This document shows, piece by piece, positions 43,286 to 51,261 of a DNA stretch of 64,000 bases. This DNA comes from Cetobacterium_A somerae (GTDB lineage Bacteria > Fusobacteriota > Fusobacteriia > Fusobacteriales > Fusobacteriaceae), in the NCBI RefSeq assembly GCF_044784365.2, contig NZ_CP173065.2. One strand, 5' to 3'. Position numbers and translations under genes: made by a program. How positions within the stretch are numbered: position 1 is the stretch's first letter; each line of letters opens with the position of its first letter. The notes beneath the pieces were generated by a model, which ran no database searches, was not told where the DNA came from, and worked only from the letters and a program-made list of their open reading frames with translations.

Positions 43286-43864
43286 TTAGATCCCCTCGAT
43301 TGCATTTTTTATAGTTTTTAAATCTCCCCAAAATTCTACTGCTACTTTAGACCTTTTTCCACCATCATCTCTTGATTTTTTAGCAAAATTAGCATCATAT
43401 GTTGCCAATAACTTTATATTCCCTCTCCACTCTAAAATCTTTCCTTTTTCTTGAAGAAATTTAAACTCTCTTTCTAATAATAACTCTGCTACATCTTGGC
43501 CTAAAGCTACAATAACTTCTGGGTTCATTAACGATATCTGCATCATTAGATATTCTTTCAAATCTCTTTTATCTCTTTCTTCTAACTCTCTATAATTTTT
43601 CTCAGATTTTGTTAATGTTGTAATATAATAATCTTCTGGTAATAACCCTACTATATCACAAAGCTTTATCAAAAACTCACCGCTAGACCCTGGTCTTACT
43701 TTTAAATTTTCATCTATATATAAATTAGAATCATCTCCTACAAAAAGTACCTTTCCATAGAAATTTCCTGTTCCTAAAACTATTTTTTCATTACTATCTT
43801 TTAGCACATCTGTAGTTCCTATTTCAAACTTCAATTCTTCTAATAGTTTTTCAATCTCCTCCAT
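43286..43864 (-). CDS. Uracil-DNA glycosylase-fold protein lacking the usual active-site and Fe-S residues
   Basis: The 192-residue protein has the outline of the UDG superfamily (families 4/5): a first motif GDDSNLYIDENLKVRPGSSGEFL (residues about 37-59; cited in parts), where true enzymes have GEAPGxxED; the middle VALGQDVAELLL; and a C-terminal LLATYDANFAKKS where enzymes have an HPS motif. It has only one cysteine (KLCDIV), so the four Fe-S cysteines of family 4 are absent. It may be inactive or have another substrate. It is encoded between the MBL hydrolase and the LPS glycosyltransferase, in the same run. Confidence 0.75.
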   Translation of the reverse strand: MEEIEKLLEELKFEIGTTDVLKDSNEKIVLGTGNFYGKVLFVGDDSNLYIDENLKVRPGSSGEFLIKLCDIVGLLPEDYYITTLTKSEKNYRELEERDKRDLKEYLMMQISLMNPEVIVALGQDVAELLLEREFKFLQEKGKILEWRGNIKLLATYDANFAKKSRDDGGKRSKVAVEFWGDLKTIKNAIEGI

Positions 43865-43872
43865 AACTCCTC

Positions 43873-44646
43873 CTAAAATTTAATTAACTTACTACATACA
43901 TCTTGTTGAGCAATCTCTACTGAAATATCAATATTATGTCTTAATAATTCATCTAAAACTGCATCGATAGCCAATTTGGGATCATTACTATCTTTACTCA
44001 TATGAGCTAAATAAACTTTTTTTAATTTTTCATGATGTGATTCTCTAATAAATCTAGCACAATCATTATTTGATAGATGTCCATTTCTACTTTTTACACG
44101 AGCTTTTAAATCCCACGGGTATGAACAATCCATTAATTTATGATAGTCGTAGTTGCACTCTATTACCATAACATCTACCTCTCTAAAAGCTTCTCTAACA
44201 GTATTATCAATATAGCCCAAGTCTGTTGCTATCGCAACTTTACTCCCTGAACTTTCTTCTATTCTAAACCCTATTGTTCTTTCAGCATCATGCATTACAT
44301 CAAATGGATATACCATACTATCTCCAACCCAAAAAGCATCCTCTATAAACCTTAAATTTTCATCTTTTATTTTCCCAATTTTTAATATCCCAGCCTCGTA
44401 GCTCTCTTTTGTAATATAGATAGGAATATCATATTTTCTCGATAATATTCCAGCGCCCTGAATATGATCTCCATGTTCATGAGTTATTAAAATCCCATCT
44501 ATATTACAAATCTCTATATTTATTTTCTTTAACTGTTCCTCTATTTTTTTTCCACTAAATCCAGCATCGATTAATAAGTTGATATTATCAGTTTCTACAA
44601 AAAGAGCATTCCCTTTACTTCCACTTCCTAGTACTGCTAATTTCAT
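43873..44646 (-). CDS. Metallo-beta-lactamase-fold hydrolase, WalJ/YycJ-like
   Basis: The 257-residue protein has the metal motif THEHGDH (His56, His58, Asp60, His61) and the family opening LAVLGSGSKGNALFVE. WalJ-type proteins are linked by genetics to DNA replication and cell-wall control in Firmicutes and act as 5'-3' exonucleases in some reports; the role here is inferred from family only. Confidence 0.88.
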   Translation of the reverse strand: MKLAVLGSGSKGNALFVETDNINLLIDAGFSGKKIEEQLKKINIEICNIDGILITHEHGDHIQGAGILSRKYDIPIYITKESYEAGILKIGKIKDENLRFIEDAFWVGDSMVYPFDVMHDAERTIGFRIEESSGSKVAIATDLGYIDNTVREAFREVDVMVIECNYDYHKLMDCSYPWDLKARVKSRNGHLSNNDCARFIRESHHEKLKKVYLAHMSKDSNDPKLAIDAVLDELLRHNIDISVEIAQQDVCSKLIKF

Positions 44647-44698
44647 GACACTTCCTTTCTAAATATATATCTTAAGCATATATTATATCATAAAAAAA

Positions 44699-44723
44699 CC
44701 TCTTAGCAAATACTGCTAAGAGG
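44699..44723 (-). terminator. Terminator after rubredoxin
   Basis: CCTCTTAGCA / TGCTAAGAGG, a perfect 10-bp stem with a 5-base loop, followed on the minus strand by seven T. Confidence 0.88.
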
Positions 44724-44741
44724 TCAGATATTATAAATTAA

Positions 44742-44903
44742 CTAAATTTCTTCAAAATGGTCTTTTCCAACATAACATAATGGACAAACCCAATCTTCTG
44801 GTACATCTTCCCACTTTGTTCCTGGAGCTACTCCATTTTCTTGATCACCTATTGATTCATCGTAAACATAATCGCAAATTACACATCTCATATGCTTTCC
44901 CAT
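44742..44903 (-). CDS. Rubredoxin
   Basis: A 53-residue iron protein. The four iron ligands are Cys7 and Cys10 (RCVICDY) and Cys40 and Cys43 (VCPLCYVGKDHFE). The rubredoxin core KWEDVPEDWVCPLC is intact. A GGGGG-type ribosome site precedes ATG 44903. It is the last gene of perR-superoxide reductase-rubredoxin. Rubredoxin is the usual electron donor to superoxide reductase, so the order makes a working pathway. A second Met at residue 5 is an alternative start. Confidence 0.96.
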   Translation of the reverse strand: MGKHMRCVICDYVYDESIGDQENGVAPGTKWEDVPEDWVCPLCYVGKDHFEEI

Positions 44904-44921
44904 TTTATACCCCCTTAATAA

Positions 44922-45293
44922 TTAATTACTCCATAACCCGTGAATATTACAATATTCTCTTGCACATACTGATTTCCCCTTAGGTACTTTAAAATATGCT
45001 TCAGGCGCTTCCCCTGGCTTTAAATATTTTCTATATAAAAAGTCATCTACACAGATTTCTATCATTTGAATATAATGCTCTTCTGTCATAGGATGAGCCA
45101 TCTCTTTACCAACTTTTACTAAATATCCATCCTCTTTTTCCTCAACAAATGGAACATGTTTTTCTGTTGATGCATCTTGAGTCTTCTCTTTTACCAATTC
45201 TAATCCTTCTACAGAAACACCATCTTTATCTGCTACAATTACCTCTAATAATACTGGGTTTTCTTTCACTTTAAAAATTTCATAAACTTTCAT
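44922..45293 (-). CDS. Superoxide reductase (neelaredoxin/desulfoferrodoxin type)
   Basis: The 123-residue protein reduces superoxide to hydrogen peroxide at a non-haem iron site, protecting anaerobes from air. The ligands of center II are all visible: His46 in EKHVP, His67 and His73 in HPMTEEHYI, and Cys115 and His118 in CNIHGLW. The extra N-terminal four-cysteine rubredoxin-like domain of desulfoferrodoxin is absent, so this is a one-iron type. It lies between perR and rubredoxin. Confidence 0.95.
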   Translation of the reverse strand: MKVYEIFKVKENPVLLEVIVADKDGVSVEGLELVKEKTQDASTEKHVPFVEEKEDGYLVKVGKEMAHPMTEEHYIQMIEICVDDFLYRKYLKPGEAPEAYFKVPKGKSVCAREYCNIHGLWSN

Positions 45294-45338
45294 GACAACC
45301 TCCTCTAATTATTAAACATATTTTTTATAATTTGACAA

Positions 45339-45749
45339 TTATTTATTCTGGCACTTAGGACAAGTTCCTTTAAAATAAACATGATATTCATCAATTTTGA
45401 AATCTTTCATATCCCCTACTATAAGTTGATCTATTGTCACTGGAATATCAAAAACCTTTTTACAATTTACACACTTAAAATGACCGTGTACATGTGTGTC
45501 CACATCATATCTAGTTTCATTTTCTTCTATTGTTATTACTTTAGCAATTCCTTTTTCTATAAAAAGATTTAACGTATTATAAACTGTAGTTTTAGAAAGA
45601 GTGGGAATTTCAGGGCATAAAGCCTTATAAATCTCATCAACTGTTGGATGAGTTTTATTCTCTAACAAATATTCAAATACTTTCATTCTTTGATATGAGG
45701 GTTTTATATCATGTATTTTTAAATGTTCACTTATATTTTCAATATACAT
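45339..45749 (-). CDS. perR: Fur-family peroxide-responsive repressor, PerR-like
   Basis: The 136-residue protein has the Fur-family winged helix and the structural zinc cysteines Cys93, Cys96, Cys130 and Cys133. At the regulatory metal site Asp82 (RYD), His88 and His90 line up with PerR's Asp85, His91 and His93; Fur has Glu at the first place. That argues for PerR, whose histidines are oxidised by peroxide to release DNA. It heads the superoxide-reductase/rubredoxin operon and has a palindromic operator before its own start. Confidence 0.9.
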   Translation of the reverse strand: MYIENISEHLKIHDIKPSYQRMKVFEYLLENKTHPTVDEIYKALCPEIPTLSKTTVYNTLNLFIEKGIAKVITIEENETRYDVDTHVHGHFKCVNCKKVFDIPVTIDQLIVGDMKDFKIDEYHVYFKGTCPKCQNK

Positions 45750-45767
45750 GCTTCCTCCTTTTGAAAC

Positions 45768-45785
45768 AATTACAATTTTGTAATT
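45768..45785. promoter_or_regulatory. PerR/Fur-type operator upstream of perR
   Basis: AATTACAA and TTGTAATT are perfect 8-bp arms around TT, 19 bases before the perR ATG and just downstream of the predicted -10. This resembles PerR boxes and suggests autoregulation. Confidence 0.75.
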
Positions 45786-45799
45786 ATTCTTTTTAATTT

Positions 45800-45828
45800 A
45801 ATATACACCTTTTTAGTATTTTTGTCAA
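45800..45828 (-). promoter_or_regulatory. Promoter of perR-superoxide reductase-rubredoxin
   Basis: Minus-strand TTGACA (45823-45828) and TATATT (45800-45805) are 17 bases apart. Confidence 0.75.
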
Positions 45829-45832
45829 GATA

Positions 45833-46288
45833 TCATAGTAAATTTTTAATCATCAAATATCGATCAATTCCTTTTCCATATTCATCTTTTTGTAGTTCCT
45901 CTATTATATAACCAGCTTTTTTATACATATCTATAGCTTTAGCATTAGCAGGATCTACTGTTAGATATATTTTTTCCATACCTAATTCTTTTAATCTATT
46001 ATGACTTTCTTCTAAAAGTATCTTTCCATATCCCTTCCCTCTTTCCTTTAAAGAAGTTGAAAATCCATATAAAAAAACCTCTTTTTTTCCTAACACACCT
46101 TGATATTGAGCAACTGATAACAAATCATTACTTTCATTTAATAGCACGTAAAGTTTTCCATATCGAATAAAGCTCATAATCATCCACATGTCAGCTCCAC
46201 CCATCACACCGAAACTTTCAAGTTCATTATCAAATATTTTTTTGATTAATTCTCTATTTTTTGCATCAACTTCTATTACTTTCATCAC
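45833..46288 (-). CDS. GNAT-family N-acetyltransferase
   Basis: The 151-residue protein has the acetyl-CoA-binding motif ERGKGYGKILLEES (about 87-100) and the C-terminal IYLTVDPANAKAIDMYKKAGYI of the GNAT family (cited in parts). The acetyl acceptor is unknown. It lies five bases after truA, so is probably cotranscribed with it. Confidence 0.88.
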   Translation of the reverse strand: MMKVIEVDAKNRELIKKIFDNELESFGVMGGADMWMIMSFIRYGKLYVLLNESNDLLSVAQYQGVLGKKEVFLYGFSTSLKERGKGYGKILLEESHNRLKELGMEKIYLTVDPANAKAIDMYKKAGYIIEELQKDEYGKGIDRYLMIKNLL

Positions 46289-46293
46289 TCCTC

Positions 46294-47028
46294 CTAATAT
46301 CCTATATCGAATAAATGAAGACCAAAGGGTTCAGCTACTATTTTTGCATACTGAACATTTGGATTTTTTAACATTTCTATTAAATAATTTTCTGGTTTTT
46401 TTCCAAAATAAATAGATAAAATTGTTCCCACTATTATTCTAATTTGAGATTTTAAAAATGCATTTCCTTTAACATACAATTTAATTGTCTTTTCATTCAC
46501 TCTTTCAAATTTAGCTTCATAAATCTCCCTAATTGTAGTATTACTTCCACAATCTGAAAGTCTAAAATTTGAAAAATCGTGTTGCCCTACTAAAGGAGAA
46601 ACTATTTTATTTAACCTTTCTAAATCTAACTGCTCATCTACAAAAGTAACATATCTAGACTGAAATGGATTTCTATCCTCTCCTATATAATATTCATATG
46701 ATCTATATGTTGCTGAAAATCTTGAACTAAACTCTAAATCTACCTCTTCAACATCTAATATAAATATATCATTGGGTATTAAACCATTTATAATTCTTTT
46801 TATTTTTTCTAAAGGAATACTTGAAGTAGTATAAAAATTTGAAACTTGTTTTTTAGCATGAACTCCTCTATCAGTTCTTCCTGCAGAAACTAAATCTATT
46901 TTATTTTTAAAAATTGTTCCTAAAACTTTCTCTAGCTCTCCTTGTACAGTTCTAAAACCAGGTTGTCTTTGAAAGCCAAAAAATTCACTTCCATCATAAC
47001 TATATGTCAATTTTATATTTCTTTCCAC
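46294..47028 (-). CDS. truA: tRNA pseudouridine synthase A
   Basis: TruA modifies positions 38-40 of tRNAs. The catalytic Asp is in SAGRTDRGVHAKKQV. I start at GTG 47028, seven bases after AAGGAG, giving 244 residues (VERNIKLTYSYDGSEFFGFQ). A longer open frame up to 47226 runs through the tRNA genes and is not real. The gene lies directly downstream of six tRNA genes on the same strand. Confidence 0.93.
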   Translation of the reverse strand: MERNIKLTYSYDGSEFFGFQRQPGFRTVQGELEKVLGTIFKNKIDLVSAGRTDRGVHAKKQVSNFYTTSSIPLEKIKRIINGLIPNDIFILDVEEVDLEFSSRFSATYRSYEYYIGEDRNPFQSRYVTFVDEQLDLERLNKIVSPLVGQHDFSNFRLSDCGSNTTIREIYEAKFERVNEKTIKLYVKGNAFLKSQIRIIVGTILSIYFGKKPENYLIEMLKNPNVQYAKIVAEPFGLHLFDIGY

Positions 47029-47100
47029 ACTATTCTCCTTTTCCTTTTTTCTATATATAAAAAAAAGTCTTGAATATTCAAGACTTTGTAGTATCTTATA

Positions 47101-47183
47101 TGGTGCGAGAGGAGGGACTTGAACCCTCACGTCGAAACGCCAGATCCTAAGTCTGGTGCGTCTGCCAATTCCGCCACCCTCGC
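47101..47183 (-). tRNA. tRNA-Leu (UAG)
   Basis: Cloverleaf with acceptor GCGAGGG, a long variable arm typical of Leu, T-loop GGTTCAA, encoded CCA, and the loop CTTAGGA with anticodon TAG. Confidence 0.95.
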
Positions 47184-47190
47184 AAAAAGA

Positions 47191-47267
47191 TGGTGCGTCA
47201 TACTGGGCTCGAACCAGTGACAACACGATTAAAAGTCGTGTGCTCTACCATCTGAGCTAATGACGCA
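47191..47267 (-). tRNA. tRNA-Lys (UUU)
   Basis: Acceptor TGCGTCA/TGACGCA, encoded CCA, loop CTTTTAA with anticodon TTT. Confidence 0.96.
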
Positions 47268-47282
47268 TCTTATAAAATTATT

Positions 47283-47359
47283 TGGGGTGACCGACGGGAT
47301 TCGAACCCGCGACAACCAGATCCACAAACTGGCGCTCTACCAACTGAACTACGGCCACC
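47283..47359 (-). tRNA. tRNA-His (GUG)
   Basis: Anticodon loop TTGTGGA with GTG; the extra 5' G pairs with C before the encoded CCA, as in His tRNAs. Confidence 0.93.
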
Positions 47360-47362
47360 AAA

Positions 47363-47439
<77 letters not shown>

Positions 47440-47458
47440 ATTTGATGAAATATTAAAT

Positions 47459-47534
47459 TGGAGCGGGAGACGAGGGTCGAACTCGCGACATTCAGCTTGG
47501 AAGGCTGACGCTCTACCAACTGAGCTACTCCCGC
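47459..47534 (-). tRNA. tRNA-Gly (UCC)
   Basis: Acceptor GCGGGAG/CTCCCGC, encoded CCA, loop CTTCCAA with anticodon TCC. Confidence 0.95.
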
Positions 47535-47537
47535 AGA

Positions 47538-47614
47538 TGGTCGGAATAGCAAGATTCGAACTTGCGGCCCCCTGCTCCCAAGGCAGGTGCGCTACCGGAC
47601 TGCGCTATATTCCG
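47538..47614 (-). tRNA. tRNA-Pro (UGG)
   Basis: Acceptor CGGAATA/TATTCCG, encoded CCA, loop CTTGGGA with anticodon TGG. First gene of the six-tRNA cluster. Confidence 0.95.
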
Positions 47615-47656
47615 ACTATTTAGTTTTTGTAACTCGCTTTCGTTCGCTACAAAATT

Positions 47657-47685
47657 ATAGTATCATAAATTCTTATTTATGTCAA
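47657..47685 (-). promoter_or_regulatory. Promoter of the tRNA cluster
   Basis: Minus-strand TTGACA (47680-47685) and TACTAT (47657-47662) are 17 bases apart, 43 bases before tRNA-Pro. Confidence 0.75.
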
Positions 47686-47831
47686 CAAAGTTTTTTTATT
47701 TTTTTTATTTTTTTATTTATACCTCAAAAAAAAGGATTGATTTTATTAAAAAAGAATAATAATTTATATACAAATATAAAAAGTTTTTCTATAATATCTA
47801 TAATCATTTTTAGTTAAGGAGGTTTTTTATA

Positions 47832-48464
47832 ATGAAAAATACAAAACTTATTTGTTCTGTTCTTTTAGCTGGATCTCTTTTTGGGGCTTGTACAGCTACT
47901 GGATACAATAACAAAACTACTGGTACTGCTGGTGGAGCCGCAGTAGGTGCTTTAATTGGACAAGCTATTGGACAAGATACAAAAGGAACACTTATCGGAG
48001 CTGGTATTGGAGCTCTTGCTGGTTTAGGTTGGGGAGCATATAAAGATCAACAAACAAAAGAATTACAAGCTAGATTACAAAATACTCAAGTTAAAGTTAC
48101 AGACGAAGGAAATTACATAAATCTTAATCTTCCTGGTGGAGTTACATTCCCTACAAATGGATATGTTATAGGAAATGGATTCTATGGACCTTTAAATGAT
48201 ATTGCTTCTGTTTTAAATCAATATCCTGAAACAAGAATAGTTATTTCAGGTAATACAGATAATACAGGTGCTTACTCTTATAACATGGACTTATCTGTTA
48301 AAAGAGCAAGAAGTGTTGCTGATTATTTAGTACGTAGAGGAGTAAATCCTAACAGAATAACTATTAATGGATTTGGACCTGATAGACCTATAGCTAGTAA
48401 CTCAACTGCTTCTGGTAGAGCACAAAATAGAAGAGTTGAAATTCAGATTTTCCCAGCTTATTAA
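47832..48464 (+). CDS. OmpA-family lipoprotein with glycine-zipper (YiaD-like)
   Basis: The 210-residue protein has a lipoprotein signal with lipobox LFGAC (Cys20), a glycine-zipper segment at about 31-68 (GGAAVGALIGQAIGQ and GAGIGALAGLGWG) and a C-terminal OmpA domain (about 110-210) that binds peptidoglycan, with TDNTGAYSYNMDLSVKRA and NRRVEIQI. It would tie the outer membrane to the cell wall. It stands alone between the tRNA cluster and a terminator. Confidence 0.93.
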   Translation: MKNTKLICSVLLAGSLFGACTATGYNNKTTGTAGGAAVGALIGQAIGQDTKGTLIGAGIGALAGLGWGAYKDQQTKELQARLQNTQVKVTDEGNYINLNLPGGVTFPTNGYVIGNGFYGPLNDIASVLNQYPETRIVISGNTDNTGAYSYNMDLSVKRARSVADYLVRRGVNPNRITINGFGPDRPIASNSTASGRAQNRRVEIQIFPAY

Positions 48465-48471
48465 TAAAATT

Positions 48472-48496
48472 AAAGAGGGCCTAATTGGCCCTCTTT
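48472..48496. terminator. Bidirectional terminator after the OmpA lipoprotein
   Basis: AAAGAGGGCC / GGCCCTCTTT, a 10-bp stem with a 5-base loop, between convergent genes. Confidence 0.9.
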
Positions 48497-48856
48497 TTAA
48501 TTCTTTACTTTTTCTAACGCTTTTTTAGTAGCTTCCCTTATACCTTCTGATGTATATGTAGCTCCTGAAACAACATCGAACTCAGCATTTTGATTTTTTA
48601 GAATATATGTTTTCAATGTATCTACAGCTGGATCAGCTATTGGTGGTGTATCTTGATGAGCAACATCCACTCCAATAATTTTAAATCCATCACCTTTTGG
48701 TTTTACTTGTAATTTTACAGTTAAATCACCATTATACCCAGTTCCAATCTCTTCAATAACTAATGGTCCTGGCTTATTTGCCTCATATACTCCTAACAAC
48801 AATCCTACCGCTATAAAAGCTAGCACTACTTTTTTCCTTAAAGATTCTTTATTCAT
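48497..48856 (-). CDS. Membrane-anchored FMN-binding domain protein
   Basis: The 119-residue protein has one N-terminal membrane helix (residues 10-24) and an extracytoplasmic FMN-binding domain (about 35-119). The ApbE flavinylation motif SGATYTS is at 97-103, so Thr100 should carry covalent FMN, as in RnfG/NqrC. It lies 12 bases after the UshA-like gene. A role in extracytoplasmic electron transfer is inferred from the family; its partner is unknown. Confidence 0.88.
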   Translation of the reverse strand: MNKESLRKKVVLAFIAVGLLLGVYEANKPGPLVIEEIGTGYNGDLTVKLQVKPKGDGFKIIGVDVAHQDTPPIADPAVDTLKTYILKNQNAEFDVVSGATYTSEGIREATKKALEKVKN

Positions 48857-48868
48857 CTATAACCCCTT

Positions 48869-50422
48869 TTATTTTTTCGGTATTAATCTAGGAACTACCT
48901 TATCTCTACCTTCTAATCCAACTTTTTGGATATACTCAATTAAAACCTCATCTAATGCTGGATAATGCCCTAATTCTTTTCCACCAGCTAAAGATGAATA
49001 TCCATCTCCACCTGCTGCCATAAAGTCATTTGTTGCTACAACATATGTTTTATTTGGATTTAATTTTTCATTTCCTATTTTAATTTCTAAAACTCTTCTG
49101 TATGCTGGATTTTTAACATTAAATTTAACTGTCATTCCTGCAACTTGTGCCATTGCACCTAGCGATTCTGGATATGATCTAATTCCGTTTTCAACAGCTT
49201 TTTGTAAATCTGACCCTTTTACTTCTTTTGTAATTACATAGTTTCCAAATGGCAATACACTAATTACATCTCCTACTGTAACCTCTCCTGGATTAATAGA
49301 AGCTCTAATTCCTCCTCCATTTGTAAGAGCTACATCTGCTCCTGTTTTCCATAACATTGCATCTGTTATTAATTGAGAAAGATTTGTTTCTCCTGTTCTA
49401 ACAAAAGCTCTATCTCCTTCTAATAAAATTGGTGACTCTCCAACTTTAACACTTGTTATCATTTCTTGCTTTTTAGAAATTTCATCTATCGTTGCTTTTA
49501 CCTTAGCATCTTCTGGAACTGGATTATCTCCATTCATTATTATATTTTTTGTATATAGTGTATAGTCTATTGCCTCAATTTTGTTTTTTAATTTATCAAA
49601 ATCAACTTTAACTACTCCAACATTTTTAGCATATTCTCCAGTTTGTACTATAGTTACTCCATTAACTACTTTCTTTTCTTTTAATTCTGTATGGCTATGC
49701 CCATCAATAATTAAATCTATTTCAGGTACAGCTTCTGCTAATCCAACACTTTGTAAATTTTTTGCTGTACTTTCATCGTCACCTAAGTGAGAGATTACAA
49801 CTATAAATTTAACTCCCTCTTTTTTCATTTGAGCTACAACTGATTTTGCTGTTGCTATTGGATCAGCTATTGTTATATTTTTTACGTTATTTGGATTTGT
49901 TTTAAAGTAAGTTTCTGGAGTTGCTAAACCAAAGAATCCTACTTTTTTCCCATCTATTTTTCTAATATCATATGTTCCTGCTATTGGCTTCCCTGTTGTT
50001 TTATCTACAACATTTGCCGCTAATGTTTTATATTTTTGCATTGATAATAACTCTTCTAATCTATCTTGTCCATAGTTAAAATCATGATTTCCTAAAGTTG
50101 CATAATCAAGCCCAGCTGCATTTAAAGTTTCAACCATTGACTCCCCTTTTGTTAAAGTAGCAAAAGTTGTCCCATGCATTGTATCTCCTGCATCTATTAG
50201 CAATACTTTTCCATTATTTTTATCTTGCTCTAAAGCCTTAGCTATAGTTGCTACTCTAGCTAAACCAACTCCATCATATTTCCCCTCTTTCGCTCTACCG
50301 TGAACATCATTTACATGAACTAAAGTCAGCTCATACTCTCCATCTTTCGGCGGTAACACTTTACAAGCAGAAAGAGCTAAGACTAACCCCATCAAACCAA
50401 AAACTTTTAAATTTTTATTCAT
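48869..50422 (-). CDS. UshA-like 5'-nucleotidase lipoprotein
   Basis: The 517-residue protein has a lipoprotein signal (lipobox LSAC, Cys20), a calcineurin-like metallophosphatase domain (HVNDVHGR, GDTMHGT, GNHDFNYG, DGHSHTEL) and the C-terminal 5'-nucleotidase substrate domain (about 330-510, with TNGGGIRASI and AAGGDGYS). It would release phosphate and nucleosides from nucleotides outside the inner membrane. It fits the nucleoside uptake genes at 5552-8899. An FMN-binding protein follows. Confidence 0.93.
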   Translation of the reverse strand: MNKNLKVFGLMGLVLALSACKVLPPKDGEYELTLVHVNDVHGRAKEGKYDGVGLARVATIAKALEQDKNNGKVLLIDAGDTMHGTTFATLTKGESMVETLNAAGLDYATLGNHDFNYGQDRLEELLSMQKYKTLAANVVDKTTGKPIAGTYDIRKIDGKKVGFFGLATPETYFKTNPNNVKNITIADPIATAKSVVAQMKKEGVKFIVVISHLGDDESTAKNLQSVGLAEAVPEIDLIIDGHSHTELKEKKVVNGVTIVQTGEYAKNVGVVKVDFDKLKNKIEAIDYTLYTKNIIMNGDNPVPEDAKVKATIDEISKKQEMITSVKVGESPILLEGDRAFVRTGETNLSQLITDAMLWKTGADVALTNGGGIRASINPGEVTVGDVISVLPFGNYVITKEVKGSDLQKAVENGIRSYPESLGAMAQVAGMTVKFNVKNPAYRRVLEIKIGNEKLNPNKTYVVATNDFMAAGGDGYSSLAGGKELGHYPALDEVLIEYIQKVGLEGRDKVVPRLIPKK

Positions 50423-50500
50423 TTTTCCTCCCTAATTAATCCTAGTTTTCAAATTAAATTCGAACATATTTTATCATATTTAGACAAGATTGTAAAAGAA

Positions 50501-50526
50501 AAAACTGCATACAAATGCAGTTTTTT
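50501..50526. terminator. Terminator after the YeiH-linked genes
   Basis: AAAACTGCAT / ATGCAGTTTT around a short loop, T run on both strands. Confidence 0.85.
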
Positions 50527-50533
50527 CAAGACT

Positions 50534-51010
50534 TTATATTTTATTATTTAAAGTTTTAAATAATTTTAAACTAACACTCAAACTTTCTTCATCCACTTCA
50601 AATATATCCATCCACTTTTTTAAGGTTTCTATCTCTTTTAACCTCATTATTTTTTCACTTTCCTCTTGGAAAATATATTTTTTTATACTCAATGCTTCTT
50701 GAATTTGATATTTATAAAACTCTAAATATTTTTCATCTTTTATTAAAAGCTTCTCTATTTCAATTTTTATCTTTTCTGAAGAGGAATATCCCTCTTTCAA
50801 TAAATCGACTACCATATTTTTTAAAAATAGATATTCTTTTAAAAAAAACTCTTTTTTATATCGATAAACTCTTAATTCCTGAATATAATTGATTAAAAGA
50901 AAAGGAAATATAACAACCATCATAGATACTTTAGGTTTTTCTATTATTTCATTTGATATCTCTATAGCTCTTTTTTTTTCTTCTTCTATAAATATATCAA
51001 CGTTTTGCAT
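50534..51010 (-). CDS. Uncharacterised membrane-anchored protein coupled to YeiH
   Basis: I do not recognise this 158-residue protein. It has a short hydrophobic stretch at about 30-44 (MMVVIFPFLLINYIQ), preceded by an amphipathic charged helix, and a long helical, lysine/glutamate-rich C-terminal part likely in the cytoplasm. Its start overlaps the upstream 81-residue gene by 14 bases, so the two are translationally coupled. Together they follow the YeiH-type exporter, so an accessory role to it is a reasonable guess. It ends before a terminator. Confidence 0.7.
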   Translation of the reverse strand: MQNVDIFIEEEKKRAIEISNEIIEKPKVSMMVVIFPFLLINYIQELRVYRYKKEFFLKEYLFLKNMVVDLLKEGYSSSEKIKIEIEKLLIKDEKYLEFYKYQIQEALSIKKYIFQEESEKIMRLKEIETLKKWMDIFEVDEESLSVSLKLFKTLNNKI

Positions 51011-51242
51011 CTTTACTCTCTCCCCAATTTGAGTAAGTTAATGTATGTCTAACATTTTCTGAGCTAGGTTCAACTTTTTTTACAAAAATATAATACCATG
51101 CTCCTGATTCTATATCCTCTTCTGCTAACTTCTCATGTGCTTCTTTAAATCCTAAAGTTTCATCTAAAAAAGGCAATACAGAGAAACAGAAAAAATATAT
51201 ACATACAAAACTACCTATAAAAGCTATCCACTTTTTTATCAT
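50997..51242 (-). CDS. Small single-helix membrane protein coupled to YeiH
   Basis: The 81-residue protein has one N-terminal membrane helix or uncleaved signal (residues 4-27, IAFIGSFVCIYFFCFSVLPFL in part) followed by a soluble, mixed-charge tail (EEDIESGAWYYIFVKKVEP) that probably lies outside the cytoplasm. There is no known domain. It begins 19 bases after the YeiH-like gene and overlaps the next gene by 14 bases. Confidence 0.7.
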   Translation of the reverse strand: MIKKWIAFIGSFVCIYFFCFSVLPFLDETLGFKEAHEKLAEEDIESGAWYYIFVKKVEPSSENVRHTLTYSNWGESKDAKR

Positions 51243-51261
51243 ATCTCCTCCTAAAAACTCT

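Noticed and set aside
47029..47226. N-terminal extension of truA
   Set aside because: It runs through the tRNA-Leu gene and part of tRNA-Lys; a GTG start at 47028 with AAGGAG gives the correct family length.
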